From Treponema sp. OMZ 787 (lineage in GTDB: Bacteria; Spirochaetota; Spirochaetia; Treponematales; Treponemataceae): a stretch of DNA of 64,000 nucleotides. Below the pieces are notes generated by a model. The model did no database searches, had not been told where the DNA came from, and saw only the letters and a program-made list of their open reading frames with translations. Both the position numbers and the translations under genes were made by a program. Positions 43,745 through 52,247 of the stretch are shown here, piece after piece. How positions within the stretch are numbered: the stretch's first letter is position 1; each line of letters opens with the position of its first letter. Where the stretch lies: the NCBI RefSeq assembly GCF_024181225.1, contig NZ_CP051198.1, forward strand, positions 2,294,001 through 2,358,000. The letters run 5' to 3'.

Positions 43745-45361
43745 ATGATGTATTTTAGTAGAAAACTGCCTATAGGCGTACAGAGTTTTAAAGACTTGCG
43801 TGAAAAAGAATTCCTCTATGTAGATAAGACCGAATATATTTTTCGTCTTACCAATGCAAGTAAGGTCTACTTTTTAAGCCGTCCGCGCAGATTCGGTAAA
43901 AGTCTTTTTCTTTCAACATTGAAAGCCTATTTTTTAGGTCAAAAAGAATTGTTTAAGGGCTTGGCAATAGAAAAGTTTGAAGAAGCCGAAAAAGAAAAAA
44001 GAGAAATTTGGCAAGAATATCCCGTATTCTATTTTGATTTTAATGTAGGCAAGTATGCCGAGACGGAAGCTCTCAATGAAAGGTTAGATTTTTTACTTAA
44101 AGATATAGAAAAACAATATGAAATTATCCCCGGCAGTAGAGACAGTTTCGGTTCAAGATTTGAAAGAGCTATAAAAACAGCCTACGAAAAAACAGGCAAG
44201 CAGGTTGTCATCTTGGTAGACGAGTATGATAAACCTCTTCTTCAAACGATGGGAGTAAATGAAGAGTTAAACGCAGAGTACAAGGCTGTTTTAAGGGCTT
44301 TTTACTCCGTATTAAAAAGTACCGATCAATATCTCCGGTTTGCTTTTTTAACCGGAGTTACAAAATTCAGCAAGGTAAGCATTTTCAGCGATTTAAATAG
44401 CTTAAACGACATAAGTATAAATCCAGACTTTTCGGCTATTTGCGGACTAACTCAAAAAGAATTAGAGGAAACCTTCCGCCCCGAAATAGAAACATTAGCC
44501 GGCCGAAACGAGTTAAGCTATGAAGATTGCCTTTCAGCCTTAAAGAAAAGATATGACGGTTATTGTTTTGCTTACGGAACCGAAACAATGTACAATCCCT
44601 TTAGCTTACTCAATGTATTTTTTTCAAAACAATTTGCAGATTATTGGTTTGCAACGGGAACACCTACTTTTTTGGTAAACGAATTAAAAAGAGAGGACTA
44701 TAACATTCCCGAATTGGACGGAAATGTGGAAATGATTGAATCCTTTTTGTCGGATTATAGAGTAGGTGCGGACTCGGTTATACCGGTACTCTTTCAGTCC
44801 GGCTACTTAACGATTAAGGATTACGATAAAGAATACAGGATGTACAGGCTGGGCTTTCCAAACGAGGAAGTGCGTTACGGCTTTTTGTATAACCTCTTAC
44901 CCGAATATTCAAATATAAGTTTTATAAAAACCTCTTTTAACGTGGTTCAGTTTACAAAAGATTTAAAGGCAGGGAAAGTAGACGGGTTTATGCAAAGGCT
45001 AAAATCGATAATGGCGAGTCTTCCCTACGATACCGTAAAAAAAGAAAGCGGAGAAAGCCTCGCCTTGAGGGAGCATAATTTTCAAGTTTGTGTTTACTTG
45101 ATTTTTGCCCTTATGGGACAGTTTGTAGAAGTTGAAACGCCCTCATCAATGGGTAGAACGGACTGCGTTGTAAAAACCGAAAAGACAATTTACATCTTTG
45201 AGTTTAAACTAAAAGAAAGTGCGGAAGCCGCCTTAAAACAAATCAAAGAAAAAAACTATGCCGAAAGGTACAAGGCCGACAATAAAGAAATCATCCTTAT
45301 CGGTGTAAGCTTTAATCCTAAAGAAGGTACCGTGGGCGAGTGGTTAAGCGAAAAACTATAG
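43745..45361 (+). CDS. AAA-ATPase-like protein with PD-(D/E)XK nuclease domain (copy 2)
   Basis: 538 residues, colinear with the copy at 13105-14715 and strongly similar over the whole length. The same P-loop variant (RPRRFGKSLFLS), VVILVDEYDKPL, YDGYCFAYGTETMYNPFSLLNVFF and the C-terminal nuclease core (GRTDCVVKTEK, IYIFEFKLKES) are intact. The most divergent part is the segment after residue 100 and around 240-260, presumably target-facing. A promoter with similar spacing precedes it. Function unknown; the nuclease motif and copy number suggest defence or a selfish element. Confidence 0.88.
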   Translation: MMYFSRKLPIGVQSFKDLREKEFLYVDKTEYIFRLTNASKVYFLSRPRRFGKSLFLSTLKAYFLGQKELFKGLAIEKFEEAEKEKREIWQEYPVFYFDFNVGKYAETEALNERLDFLLKDIEKQYEIIPGSRDSFGSRFERAIKTAYEKTGKQVVILVDEYDKPLLQTMGVNEELNAEYKAVLRAFYSVLKSTDQYLRFAFLTGVTKFSKVSIFSDLNSLNDISINPDFSAICGLTQKELEETFRPEIETLAGRNELSYEDCLSALKKRYDGYCFAYGTETMYNPFSLLNVFFSKQFADYWFATGTPTFLVNELKREDYNIPELDGNVEMIESFLSDYRVGADSVIPVLFQSGYLTIKDYDKEYRMYRLGFPNEEVRYGFLYNLLPEYSNISFIKTSFNVVQFTKDLKAGKVDGFMQRLKSIMASLPYDTVKKESGESLALREHNFQVCVYLIFALMGQFVEVETPSSMGRTDCVVKTEKTIYIFEFKLKESAEAALKQIKEKNYAERYKADNKEIILIGVSFNPKEGTVGEWLSEKL

Positions 45362-45385
45362 ACAATCTGTAAATAACTAAAAAAT

Positions 45386-46039
45386 TTAAAGACTGTAATA
45401 AAGCGAAAAAAAGTGCATTATGCTCCCGGCCATCACAAAAAGATGCCAGATGCCGTGTGCCCATTTTACCTTCTTCATTGCGTAAAAAATACAGCCGGCA
45501 GTGTAAAGAACGCCTCCTATAAGTAAAAATTTAAAGCTTAACATGGGCAGCTGCTCTTTTAAGGGCTTTGCTGCAAAGATGATGAGCCAGCCCATGGGAA
45601 TATAGGTAATAACCGATAGAACCCTCACCCGGCTTCCGAATATCGAGTATAAAACTATGCCTAGAACGGCCATTCCCCAGATAATACCGAAAATAGTCCA
45701 GCCGACAGCCCCGTGAAGGGCCGAAAGGCAATAGGCCGTGTAGGTTCCGGCTATAAGCACATAGATTGAACAGTGATCGAAGATGCCGAATACTTTTTTT
45801 GCCTTTAAAGGGAGGGCGTGATAAAGTGTCGAAAAAAGGTAGAGGATTATCAGGGATGCCCCGAAAATCGTGAAGCCCACAATGTAACCGGCCTTTAAAT
45901 CAGGCGGAGCATAACGGGCTGCCCTTATAATTAAAAGCACGAGGGCTGCAATCGAAAGACCTGCCCCTATGCCGTGGGTTACTGCATTTGCAATTTCTTC
46001 ACCTATAGAATATCTGCGTTTGATTTTTTCTTCTTTCAT
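45386..46039 (-). CDS. Hemolysin III family membrane protein
   Basis: 217 residues with seven predicted membrane helices. Family landmarks: [16 protein letters not shown] (His), [25 protein letters not shown] and a C-terminal [20 protein letters not shown] with the metal-binding histidines of the PAQR/CREST superfamily. Haemolytic activity has been claimed for some members, but most are of unknown role. Not linked to its neighbours. Confidence 0.92.
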   Translation of the reverse strand: MKEEKIKRRYSIGEEIANAVTHGIGAGLSIAALVLLIIRAARYAPPDLKAGYIVGFTIFGASLIILYLFSTLYHALPLKAKKVFGIFDHCSIYVLIAGTYTAYCLSALHGAVGWTIFGIIWGMAVLGIVLYSIFGSRVRVLSVITYIPMGWLIIFAAKPLKEQLPMLSFKFLLIGGVLYTAGCIFYAMKKVKWAHGIWHLFVMAGSIMHFFSLYYSL

Positions 46040-46126
46040 AATTGTTTAGACAACTTAAAAGGATTAAGGTTGCAGAGATAAAGAAAAGGTATAAGATAAA
46101 AAAAATTTAAAAAAACAAAAAAGTAC

Positions 46127-46155
46127 TTGACTTTTTTTTGTGTTTGTTATATATT
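46127..46155 (+). promoter_or_regulatory. Promoter of a candidate small RNA
   Basis: TTGACT (46127-46132), 17-base spacer, TATATT (46150-46155). Expected start near 46162. Confidence 0.6.
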
Positions 46156-46172
46156 ACATAAAACAGGACGAA

Positions 46173-46262
46173 ATGTTATGTTTTAATCTTGCTTTATACT
46201 CTGTTGTGCTCGTATTAGTGAAGCAAGCTGGCGGTGTATTATTTTATAACTTTTCTTATTAG
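46173..46262 (+). CDS. Putative 29-residue hydrophobic peptide
   Basis: ATG 46173 follows AGGACG by a few bases. The peptide starts MLCFNLALYSVVLVLVKQ, continues AGGVLFYNFSY and stops at TAG 46262. It is long enough for one membrane span. Such peptides can be type I toxins or leader peptides, but I recognise no family. Confidence 0.35.
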   Translation: MLCFNLALYSVVLVLVKQAGGVLFYNFSY

Positions 46263-46302
46263 AAAATCTTTTTAAATGGACTATTTTTTTCTCTTAAATA
46301 GC

Positions 46303-46338
46303 AACCTATGTAAGTGTAAATTTACTTAGGTGTTTTTT
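46303..46338 (+). terminator. Terminator of the candidate small RNA
   Basis: Near-perfect stem ACCTATGTAAGT/ATTTACTTAGGT with a GTAA loop, followed by GTTTTTTT. Confidence 0.8.
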
Positions 46339-46387
46339 TGTATGCATTCAAACTATATATAATAATTTCTATAAGGCAATTTAATGT

Positions 46388-46576
46388 CTCCGCCATTTTT
46401 GTAAATACAAAATAGGTGCGGATAAAAAATATAAATTGAAAGGAGGTGAAAATAAAAGCATTATTACAATGCGGTTAGGGGCAAACAAAATTTAAATGTA
46501 TTTGCCATTCAATAAAAGCCTTATGAGTTTGTGCTTGAAAACAAACCAAAAATAAAAAATTGCATAAGGAGTAAAA
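46388..46576 (+). promoter_or_regulatory. Structured leader upstream of the 46577 lipoprotein gene
   Basis: Three inverted repeats in a row: 46388-46422 (TCCGC/GCGGA extended by an ATTTTTGTA/TACAAAAT part), 46480-46506 (GGCAAA/TTTGCC) and 46519-46569 (CCTTATG/CATAAGG with inner GTTTGT/ACAAAC). The last helix includes part of the AAGGAG ribosome-binding site of the lipoprotein gene, so translation could be blocked when it forms. A second strong Shine-Dalgarno-like AGGAGG lies at 46441 before a short ORF. Confidence 0.5.
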
Positions 46577-47176
46577 ATGAAAAAAATAATCATTGCAGTA
46601 TTTTTATTTCCTCTTGTTTTCATTTCTTGCATTAAAAATAAAGGAGTGGAATCACCATGCTATGGACAAACTTTTTCGAAAGAAGTGGTAGTAAAAGAAA
46701 GAGGAAAAACTTATGGGACAAAATCCAAAAAAGAGATTGTCGAAAAAAAATTGGATGAACTTTGTTTATTGGATTATTGGGGTGAAAGTCATGTTACAGT
46801 AACAATCAAAGACAAAGAACATGATATGTGGTGTTACAATGTTGTACAAAATGCGGGTTATACCGATGCAGAAATTCAATATTTACCTGCTGAAAACGTA
46901 TCGAATTTTTATGGAGCATATTACAACATTATTCGAGACTGGGCAGATTCTATGGGCTATAAATTAGACAACACGAAAAATACCGACATTCCCTCTAAGG
47001 ATCTGCCTGAAGCCGTTTATGAGCATTTAAAACAGACCAAAAGTTTAATAGGGTGTATATATTTTCCCGAAGAAAATTGTGTTTGGATAACTACATATTA
47101 TCCGTTTTTAATGAGTGCAGCATTCGATACTTATTCTGAGATGAGAATAAGACGTGTACCGTTTTTTAAAAAATAA
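46577..47176 (+). CDS. Hypothetical lipoprotein
   Basis: 199 residues. Lipoprotein signal (IIIAVFLFPLVFISC, lipidation Cys about residue 16). The mature part is mixed alpha/beta, with CLLDYWGESHVTVTIKDKEHDMW in the middle and EENCVWITTYYPF near the end. No recognisable domain. The AAGGAG site lies in a predicted hairpin. It is followed by another exported protein 16 bases downstream. Confidence 0.7.
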   Translation: MKKIIIAVFLFPLVFISCIKNKGVESPCYGQTFSKEVVVKERGKTYGTKSKKEIVEKKLDELCLLDYWGESHVTVTIKDKEHDMWCYNVVQNAGYTDAEIQYLPAENVSNFYGAYYNIIRDWADSMGYKLDNTKNTDIPSKDLPEAVYEHLKQTKSLIGCIYFPEENCVWITTYYPFLMSAAFDTYSEMRIRRVPFFKK

Positions 47177-47192
47177 AGTAGGAGTTTTTATT

Positions 47193-48440
47193 ATGAAAAA
47201 AATAATTATTACAATGTTATGTATAAGTTTTATGGTAAATGCCTTTGCATTGAAACTGCCTAACGGCGACAATGTAAGAACTGAAGATGTGGTTATGGAT
47301 GGTGACGCCATAGTTGAAGTAAAACTAAAAGAAAATGCAAAGATAACCACGCCTCTTAAGGGACAGCAGCTAATTGCTAATAGCGAAGAAACGGTGAAAT
47401 TCTATAAAAGCGGTGCGCTAAAATCTTTTAAAGTAATGGGAAGAGACTATGAATATCAGTCCATAAAAATAGAAGATCAAGAAGTACAGATATACGGGAT
47501 CATCGAGTTTTATGAATCCGGAGCTTTAAAAAACATCAAAATATTATATGAGAAACCTCTTCAAATAAATATTGAAAACACTCCAACACCTATTTTTCAT
47601 AATATCACATTTTATGACAGCGGGAGTTCCGATAAGTTTAAAGTATATATATGTTTTTTGAAAAACGATATAGCAATTAACCGTAATGATACTACATTTA
47701 ATATAACCAGTCTTGAATGGGATAATTCAAAAGGAGGAGACATCAGCTCTTATCATGAACTTTATCTTTTTGATAATGGAAAAATACTCAGCGGAATACT
47801 AAAAAAAGATACAACAATTAAAACAGACATGGGAGAATTCTTTGCTGCAAAGGGCAGAATTAACTTTTGGGAAGACGGATCGGTAAAATTATTTATTAAT
47901 GGTGATACTATCATTGATACAATTGCAGGTATGAAGGTAAGTATTCCAGCCGAAACCAAAATGTCGATTTACAAAAACGGTAAGATCAGGAGTTTCCGTG
48001 TAAACACCGAAATACGATTTAAAGTAGGTGCAAATACCTATACCACAATAAAAGACAATACTAATTTTCCATTTGTAATAAGCGAGGATGAAAAAATAAT
48101 ATCTACACCTTGGGTAAGCTGGGACAATAACAATGATAGAAATTTTTCACGAGGAATAGTAGTTGACTCATTTGATTCTACGTTAGAACCTCGCATTATA
48201 TATAACGGTCATACCGGCTATAAATATGCAATTTATAATCGGGAAACAAAGGCCGGTATTAGCCCTGAAAAATTATATATGGCTGATGATTCTTATCTGT
48301 ATTATCAACCGGGCGATACGGGAGAAGATATATGGATGGTATATTTTGACGGTAAGGGTATTCCTTCTACATATTGCGTTTACGATAAAATCACCGGCGA
48401 AAGAAATACCGAAAAAAAGCAATTTATAAAAAGAAAGTAA
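47193..48440 (+). CDS. Exported protein with MORN-like 'FYxSGxLK' repeats
   Basis: 415 residues from ATG 47193 (AGGAG upstream). Signal peptide (TMLCISFMVNAFA), then repeated units in which a beta pair contains F-Y-x-S/N-G: VKFYKSGALKSFKV, IEFYESGALKNIKI, ITFYDSGSSDKFKV, LYLFDNGKILSGIL, INFWEDGSVKLFIN, MSIYKNGKIRSFRV. The pattern resembles MORN-variant (YwqK-like) repeats. Probably periplasmic or surface-located; function unknown. Confidence 0.65.
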   Translation: MKKIIITMLCISFMVNAFALKLPNGDNVRTEDVVMDGDAIVEVKLKENAKITTPLKGQQLIANSEETVKFYKSGALKSFKVMGRDYEYQSIKIEDQEVQIYGIIEFYESGALKNIKILYEKPLQINIENTPTPIFHNITFYDSGSSDKFKVYICFLKNDIAINRNDTTFNITSLEWDNSKGGDISSYHELYLFDNGKILSGILKKDTTIKTDMGEFFAAKGRINFWEDGSVKLFINGDTIIDTIAGMKVSIPAETKMSIYKNGKIRSFRVNTEIRFKVGANTYTTIKDNTNFPFVISEDEKIISTPWVSWDNNNDRNFSRGIVVDSFDSTLEPRIIYNGHTGYKYAIYNRETKAGISPEKLYMADDSYLYYQPGDTGEDIWMVYFDGKGIPSTYCVYDKITGERNTEKKQFIKRK

Positions 48441-48458
48441 GAGATAATATTTTACACT

Positions 48459-48488
48459 GCCGATTAAGTCTTAAAAAGCTTAATCGGC
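48459..48488. repeat. Inverted repeat with the same arms as the tRNA terminator
   Basis: GCCGATTAAG (48459-48468) and CTTAATCGGC (48479-48488), a 10-base loop, no T-run after it. Arms identical to the terminator at 38301-38344. May still terminate transcription of the upstream gene weakly. Confidence 0.6.
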
Positions 48489-48515
48489 AAAAGGGTTTAA
48501 ATCACAGAGCCCTTC

Positions 48516-48544
48516 TTGAATTCTATTTGAATATAGATTATTAT
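48516..48544 (+). promoter_or_regulatory. Promoter with embedded inverted repeat before the tandem-nuclease gene
   Basis: TTGAAT (48516-48521), 17-base spacer, TATTAT (48539-48544). Between the boxes lies ATTCTAT-N6-ATAGATT (48520-48539), an operator-like dyad also found at 51079. Confidence 0.6.
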
Positions 48545-48568
48545 TAAGTAAAAAATTTGGAGGTTTTT

Positions 48569-50860
48569 ATGATTAATTTATTTGATTATGCAACAAAAGA
48601 ATTGGATCAGGATGCATTTTTTTGCTGGTTATTTTCATGGTTAAAGCCGGAATACCGTGAAATGGAGATGCATAGGCATGCAAAAAAATTCCTATTGGGT
48701 GTTACTCCCGATAACATTCAAAATGAAGTTCGAGATATAAAAAAAGTAGAAATTAAAAGACAATATAAAAATATAGATTTTATCTTGCTTATAAATGATA
48801 AATTCGTATATGTATTTGAAGATAAAACTCAGACTAAAGAACATGATGACCAACTGACTAGATATAAAACGATTGTTGCCAGTGATCGTTCACTTAAAAA
48901 TTATACACCCATTTTTACATTTTTAAAAACAGATATCGTTTCTGAGGAAGAACGAAAAGAAGTTACTCAAAAAGGATATTCTGTTCTTGACATAGAGAAG
49001 ATTTTAAGCCTTTTTGACGAAAATTCTACTAACAGTATTTATATAGACTATTTTGAATCTATTCAAAATAGAATTAAAAAGATTCGCTTAATAGGGCAAG
49101 CAGTTTTTGACACAGAAACAAAAAATCAATTTAAAAACCGCATATTAAACGAAAAAAGATATGATAATATTCTTTTACCCAGTTTGTTCGATTATGCAAC
49201 AAAGGAACTTTCTCAAGATGCTTTCTTTTGCTGGCTTTTTGAATGGGTTCATGACGATTATAAGGGGCTGCCTGTATATGAGTACGCAATAAAACTTCTA
49301 TCCCATATAACACCCGATAATCTCAAAGACAAAATAAAAAAAATTGAAAAGGTAGAAATTAAAAAGCAATATGAAAGAATAGATTTTATAGTAATAATTA
49401 ATGATGAACTTATATACATGTTTGAAGATAAGGTCAAAACTAAAGAACACGATAATCAGCTGGAAAGGTATAAAGAAACTATTTCTAAACACTTCCCTCG
49501 CTGCACACCAATTTATGTATATTTAAAAACCAATATTGTTTGGCCCGAGGAAATTAAAATAGTTCAAGCCAAAGATTTTTTAGTCCTTGATATATATAAG
49601 ATAAGAGAAATTCTTCAAGGAACCTGTAATAATAATATTTATATGGATTTTCTACAAATCTTAGACAGGCGTATAGGGGAAATTGAAGCCTTTGACAAAG
49701 AGGATATAAATAATTGGACCTATGATAACTGGATGGGCTTTGTTTATACTGTTTCAAAACATGTAAGATACGAGGTCTTTGACACCTTCCATGAAAATGC
49801 AGCGTGGTGGTTTGTAATGTCATGGATAAAAAAATTCAGAGGTTATGATAATATTGATATTGCCTTGGAAATTAACACCAGAAAGCTTGTAGTAAAATTA
49901 TATTTATGGAAAGAGGCTCGATATATATCCGAAAAATGCAAGGCATTAGTAAAAGACGATTTAGATTTTATAACTCAACAATTCCAAAAATATAGTCCTA
50001 AAATTACTAATAGAACAGGTAAACACTCCATCACCATATTCAGCATTCCTAACTTTATAAAAACCAAAAACGGTAATAAGTTGGATATGGAAAAGACCCT
50101 TGCTTTTATTAAACAGGTTCAAGATGAGTTTGATGTTATTGTACCTGAGCGCTCAAATAGTAATTTACCTAAAGAAAAACTAGTACTACCCCAACAGATT
50201 CAGAAAAAAAATGAGTTGCCATCTAAGAAAAATGGAGTTAAAAGTACAAAAGAAAAAACTAATACCGATATTCCAAAATCTTCAAATAAAAACTCGATTG
50301 CAAAAATGCTCAACAGGCCTATAGATCCGATGCATCAACCGGGTGATATTTCATTTGAAAATATAGCGGTTTCTAACTGGGAAGTTAAGGACTGGCTTAA
50401 TTTTATAAAAAAACTTGAAACAAGGGTTAGATATACAGTTTCTGGCAGGCGCAACAATAATTTCTGGTTTATAATGTCGGTAATAAAGGGCTTTGGAGGA
50501 AACCCTCATACAGACATTGGTTTGGAAATAAATACAAAACAACTTGTTGTAAAGCTTTATGTTAATGATGATATTCAAGATCCGGACAAACAAAAAGACT
50601 TTCGAAAACAGCAAAGAGATTCGATAGAAAGATATTTAATCGGAATAATGAATGAATTTCAGGAGTATGACATAAAGTATAATAAAAGAACAGGAAAATC
50701 CGTTATAATTTTTGAGATTCTTGACTTTCCCATTACAAGAGACGGGCAAAAAATTGACATGGAAAAAACAATTGAGCTTATCGAAACAGTCCAAAGCAAA
50801 TTTGAGACTGTTGTGCCAAAATGGTCAAATAAACTGATAGCAGATAGGAATAAAGGTTAA
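48569..50860 (+). CDS. Protein with two tandem PD-(D/E)XK nuclease domains and two C-terminal modules
   Basis: 763 residues from ATG 48569 (GGAGG upstream). Two copies of a PD-(D/E)XK domain lie at about 5-190 and 205-385. Each begins FDYATKEL(D/S)QDAFFCWLF and holds D-x13-E-x-K (Asp70, Glu84, Lys86; Asp272, Glu286, Lys288) followed by KEHD(D/N)QL. The C-terminal half holds two copies of another module (about 395-540 and 615-755), each with a W, VRY, WF(V/I)MS and ALEINT/GLEINT-(R/K)-(K/Q)-LVVKLY core, resembling DUF4268-type domains. The duplication of both halves is unusual. Likely a nuclease with a target-binding module; defence function is inference. Confidence 0.8.
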   Translation: MINLFDYATKELDQDAFFCWLFSWLKPEYREMEMHRHAKKFLLGVTPDNIQNEVRDIKKVEIKRQYKNIDFILLINDKFVYVFEDKTQTKEHDDQLTRYKTIVASDRSLKNYTPIFTFLKTDIVSEEERKEVTQKGYSVLDIEKILSLFDENSTNSIYIDYFESIQNRIKKIRLIGQAVFDTETKNQFKNRILNEKRYDNILLPSLFDYATKELSQDAFFCWLFEWVHDDYKGLPVYEYAIKLLSHITPDNLKDKIKKIEKVEIKKQYERIDFIVIINDELIYMFEDKVKTKEHDNQLERYKETISKHFPRCTPIYVYLKTNIVWPEEIKIVQAKDFLVLDIYKIREILQGTCNNNIYMDFLQILDRRIGEIEAFDKEDINNWTYDNWMGFVYTVSKHVRYEVFDTFHENAAWWFVMSWIKKFRGYDNIDIALEINTRKLVVKLYLWKEARYISEKCKALVKDDLDFITQQFQKYSPKITNRTGKHSITIFSIPNFIKTKNGNKLDMEKTLAFIKQVQDEFDVIVPERSNSNLPKEKLVLPQQIQKKNELPSKKNGVKSTKEKTNTDIPKSSNKNSIAKMLNRPIDPMHQPGDISFENIAVSNWEVKDWLNFIKKLETRVRYTVSGRRNNNFWFIMSVIKGFGGNPHTDIGLEINTKQLVVKLYVNDDIQDPDKQKDFRKQQRDSIERYLIGIMNEFQEYDIKYNKRTGKSVIIFEILDFPITRDGQKIDMEKTIELIETVQSKFETVVPKWSNKLIADRNKG

Positions 50861-50893
50861 TCAGTAAAAATTTAGATAAGGTTTACTAATTGT

Positions 50894-51058
50894 ATGGGAA
50901 AGAATTATTTTAAAATAAAAGAAAATAGCAAAAAAAAGAGGCAAAACAACGTTTACAAGATATCTCCCGAAAATAACCTCTGCACAGCGGTTTTACAAAT
51001 CAATGTTCAGCCGCTGTGCCGTTCCTTTAAAAAATTTTTTGTGAACAATTTTTATTAG
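50894..51058 (+). CDS. Doubtful 54-residue basic ORF overlapping a hairpin
   Basis: ATG 50894 to TAG 51058 (begins GKNYFKIKENSKKKRQ). No good ribosome-binding site. It overlaps a perfect 9-bp inverted repeat GCACAGCGG (50992-51000)/CCGCTGTGC (51011-51019), possibly a terminator without a T-run. Confidence 0.2.
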   Translation: MGKNYFKIKENSKKKRQNNVYKISPENNLCTAVLQINVQPLCRSFKKFFVNNFY

Positions 51059-51078
51059 TAAATATATTTTGTGCTCAA

Positions 51079-51105
51079 ATTCTATTTAAGCATAGAATTT
51101 ATTAT
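51079..51105 (+). promoter_or_regulatory. Inverted repeat and -10 box before the Sel1 cluster
   Basis: Perfect dyad ATTCTAT-N6-ATAGAAT (51079-51098) directly before TATTAT (51100-51105). The same arrangement occurs before the tandem-nuclease gene at 48520, suggesting a shared regulator. GGGAGG precedes the ATG at 51126. Confidence 0.5.
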
Positions 51106-51125
51106 AAAAAATCGGGAGGTACATT

Positions 51126-51452
51126 ATGAAAATTCCTTTTGGTGTTTTATTTTGCTACTTAGCATTAACAAAAAAAAGAGTTTCCTTAGTCGAAGGAAAG
51201 GCCCTGTTTAAGCTGGGAGAAATCAGCGAATACGGAAGAGGCGAAACTCCAAAAGACGAAAAAAAAGCCTTGCAGTTTTACATAGCCTCGGCACAGAAAG
51301 GTTATACCGATGCCGAAACTGCCATAGGAAGATTCTATGAAGAAGGTAAAGGCGGTTTGCAAAAAAATGAAAAAGAAGCCCTAAAATGGTATAAAAAAGC
51401 TGCCCGAAAAGGAAATAAATCGGCACAGGAAAAACTAAATGAAAAAAACTAA
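51126..51452 (+). CDS. Short Sel1-repeat protein
   Basis: 108 residues with two Sel1-like repeats (FKLGEISEYGRGETPKDEKKAL and AIGRFYEEGKGGLQKNEKEAL) after a short hydrophobic N-terminus (PFGVLFCYLALTKK). It overlaps the next gene by 14 bases. Likely a binding partner or decayed relative of the giant Sel1 protein at 52248. Confidence 0.75.
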   Translation: MKIPFGVLFCYLALTKKRVSLVEGKALFKLGEISEYGRGETPKDEKKALQFYIASAQKGYTDAETAIGRFYEEGKGGLQKNEKEALKWYKKAARKGNKSAQEKLNEKN

Positions 51453-52236
51453 GATGTATCCTTTTTGTCAAATTCTTTATAAGACAGACGATAGTCCGGG
51501 CTGGCTTTACGGCATAATTGCAGGAGACAAAAATACGGCCGAACAAAAATGCAAAAAAAATTTTACTTCATATCAAATTGTAGGCGAAAATAAGAGCACT
51601 AAAGAAGTAAAAGACCATTACCCTTACAAACTTAACTCGGCCGATGCTCATCTTACAACCGACTGGATTTACAATATAGAAACGGATAGATGGTTTTTGC
51701 CTGAAGAAACCATCCCCTGCCCCGCTTCTCCTTGTACGGATGCAAAAAAAATAAAAATCGGCTTCGATCTTTCAGACGGCAAACGGTCTGACGACAACTC
51801 TCTCAGAGAATTATTGGAATACTACACAGAAGAAAAAGACATATACTGTAACGACACCGTTTATATTACGGCCTGTATTACCATCAAGGTTGATAAGAAA
51901 AAAATTTGGCTCTGTATTAACTACTCAGGCTATGTCTATGAAAATTTTATAAACTTCATTGAAGGCGTTAAAGCCGATAAATATTCGTATTTGATCATAG
52001 ATGAGTTTAATTTTATAAAAATCATCTCATGGCCGCAAGGGGAAAAATGCAGGATAAAAATTCAATCCTATGAGGTTTTTATCGATCTAATCCATGACAT
52101 TGCAGACTTTTCAATCGGCAAGGAAGTTTTTATATGTTCAATAAGCAAACTTATTGAATACCTCAATAATACATATAAGAGGTTGGACAAGGAAGTCCGT
52201 GCCGCCTACAAACTACAAGAAAAGAAGTTAAAATAA
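51439..52236 (+). CDS. Hypothetical protein between the Sel1 genes
   Basis: 265 residues, no signal peptide. The N-terminal part carries YPFCQILYKTDDSPGWLYGIIA. The middle has DTVYITACITIKVDKKKIWLCINYSGYV, a beta-rich region, then an acidic/aromatic segment and a helical, Lys-rich end. I do not recognise a family. Start overlaps the first Sel1 gene and the stop is 11 bases before the next, so the three form one operon and probably one functional unit. Confidence 0.65.
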   Translation: MKKTKMYPFCQILYKTDDSPGWLYGIIAGDKNTAEQKCKKNFTSYQIVGENKSTKEVKDHYPYKLNSADAHLTTDWIYNIETDRWFLPEETIPCPASPCTDAKKIKIGFDLSDGKRSDDNSLRELLEYYTEEKDIYCNDTVYITACITIKVDKKKIWLCINYSGYVYENFINFIEGVKADKYSYLIIDEFNFIKIISWPQGEKCRIKIQSYEVFIDLIHDIADFSIGKEVFICSISKLIEYLNNTYKRLDKEVRAAYKLQEKKLK

Positions 52237-52247
52237 GGAGTGTACAA

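Larger units (their letters stand above)
46162..46338 (+). ncRNA. Candidate small RNA (about 175 nt) bounded by promoter and terminator
   Basis: A transcript from the TTGACT/TATATT promoter would end at a clear terminator (46303-46338). The region has no long ORF, only a 29-codon hydrophobic one. It is part of a 537-base gene-poor stretch between the hemolysin III gene and the lipoprotein gene. It could be a regulatory RNA, a small-peptide mRNA or an attenuated leader. Confidence 0.45.
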
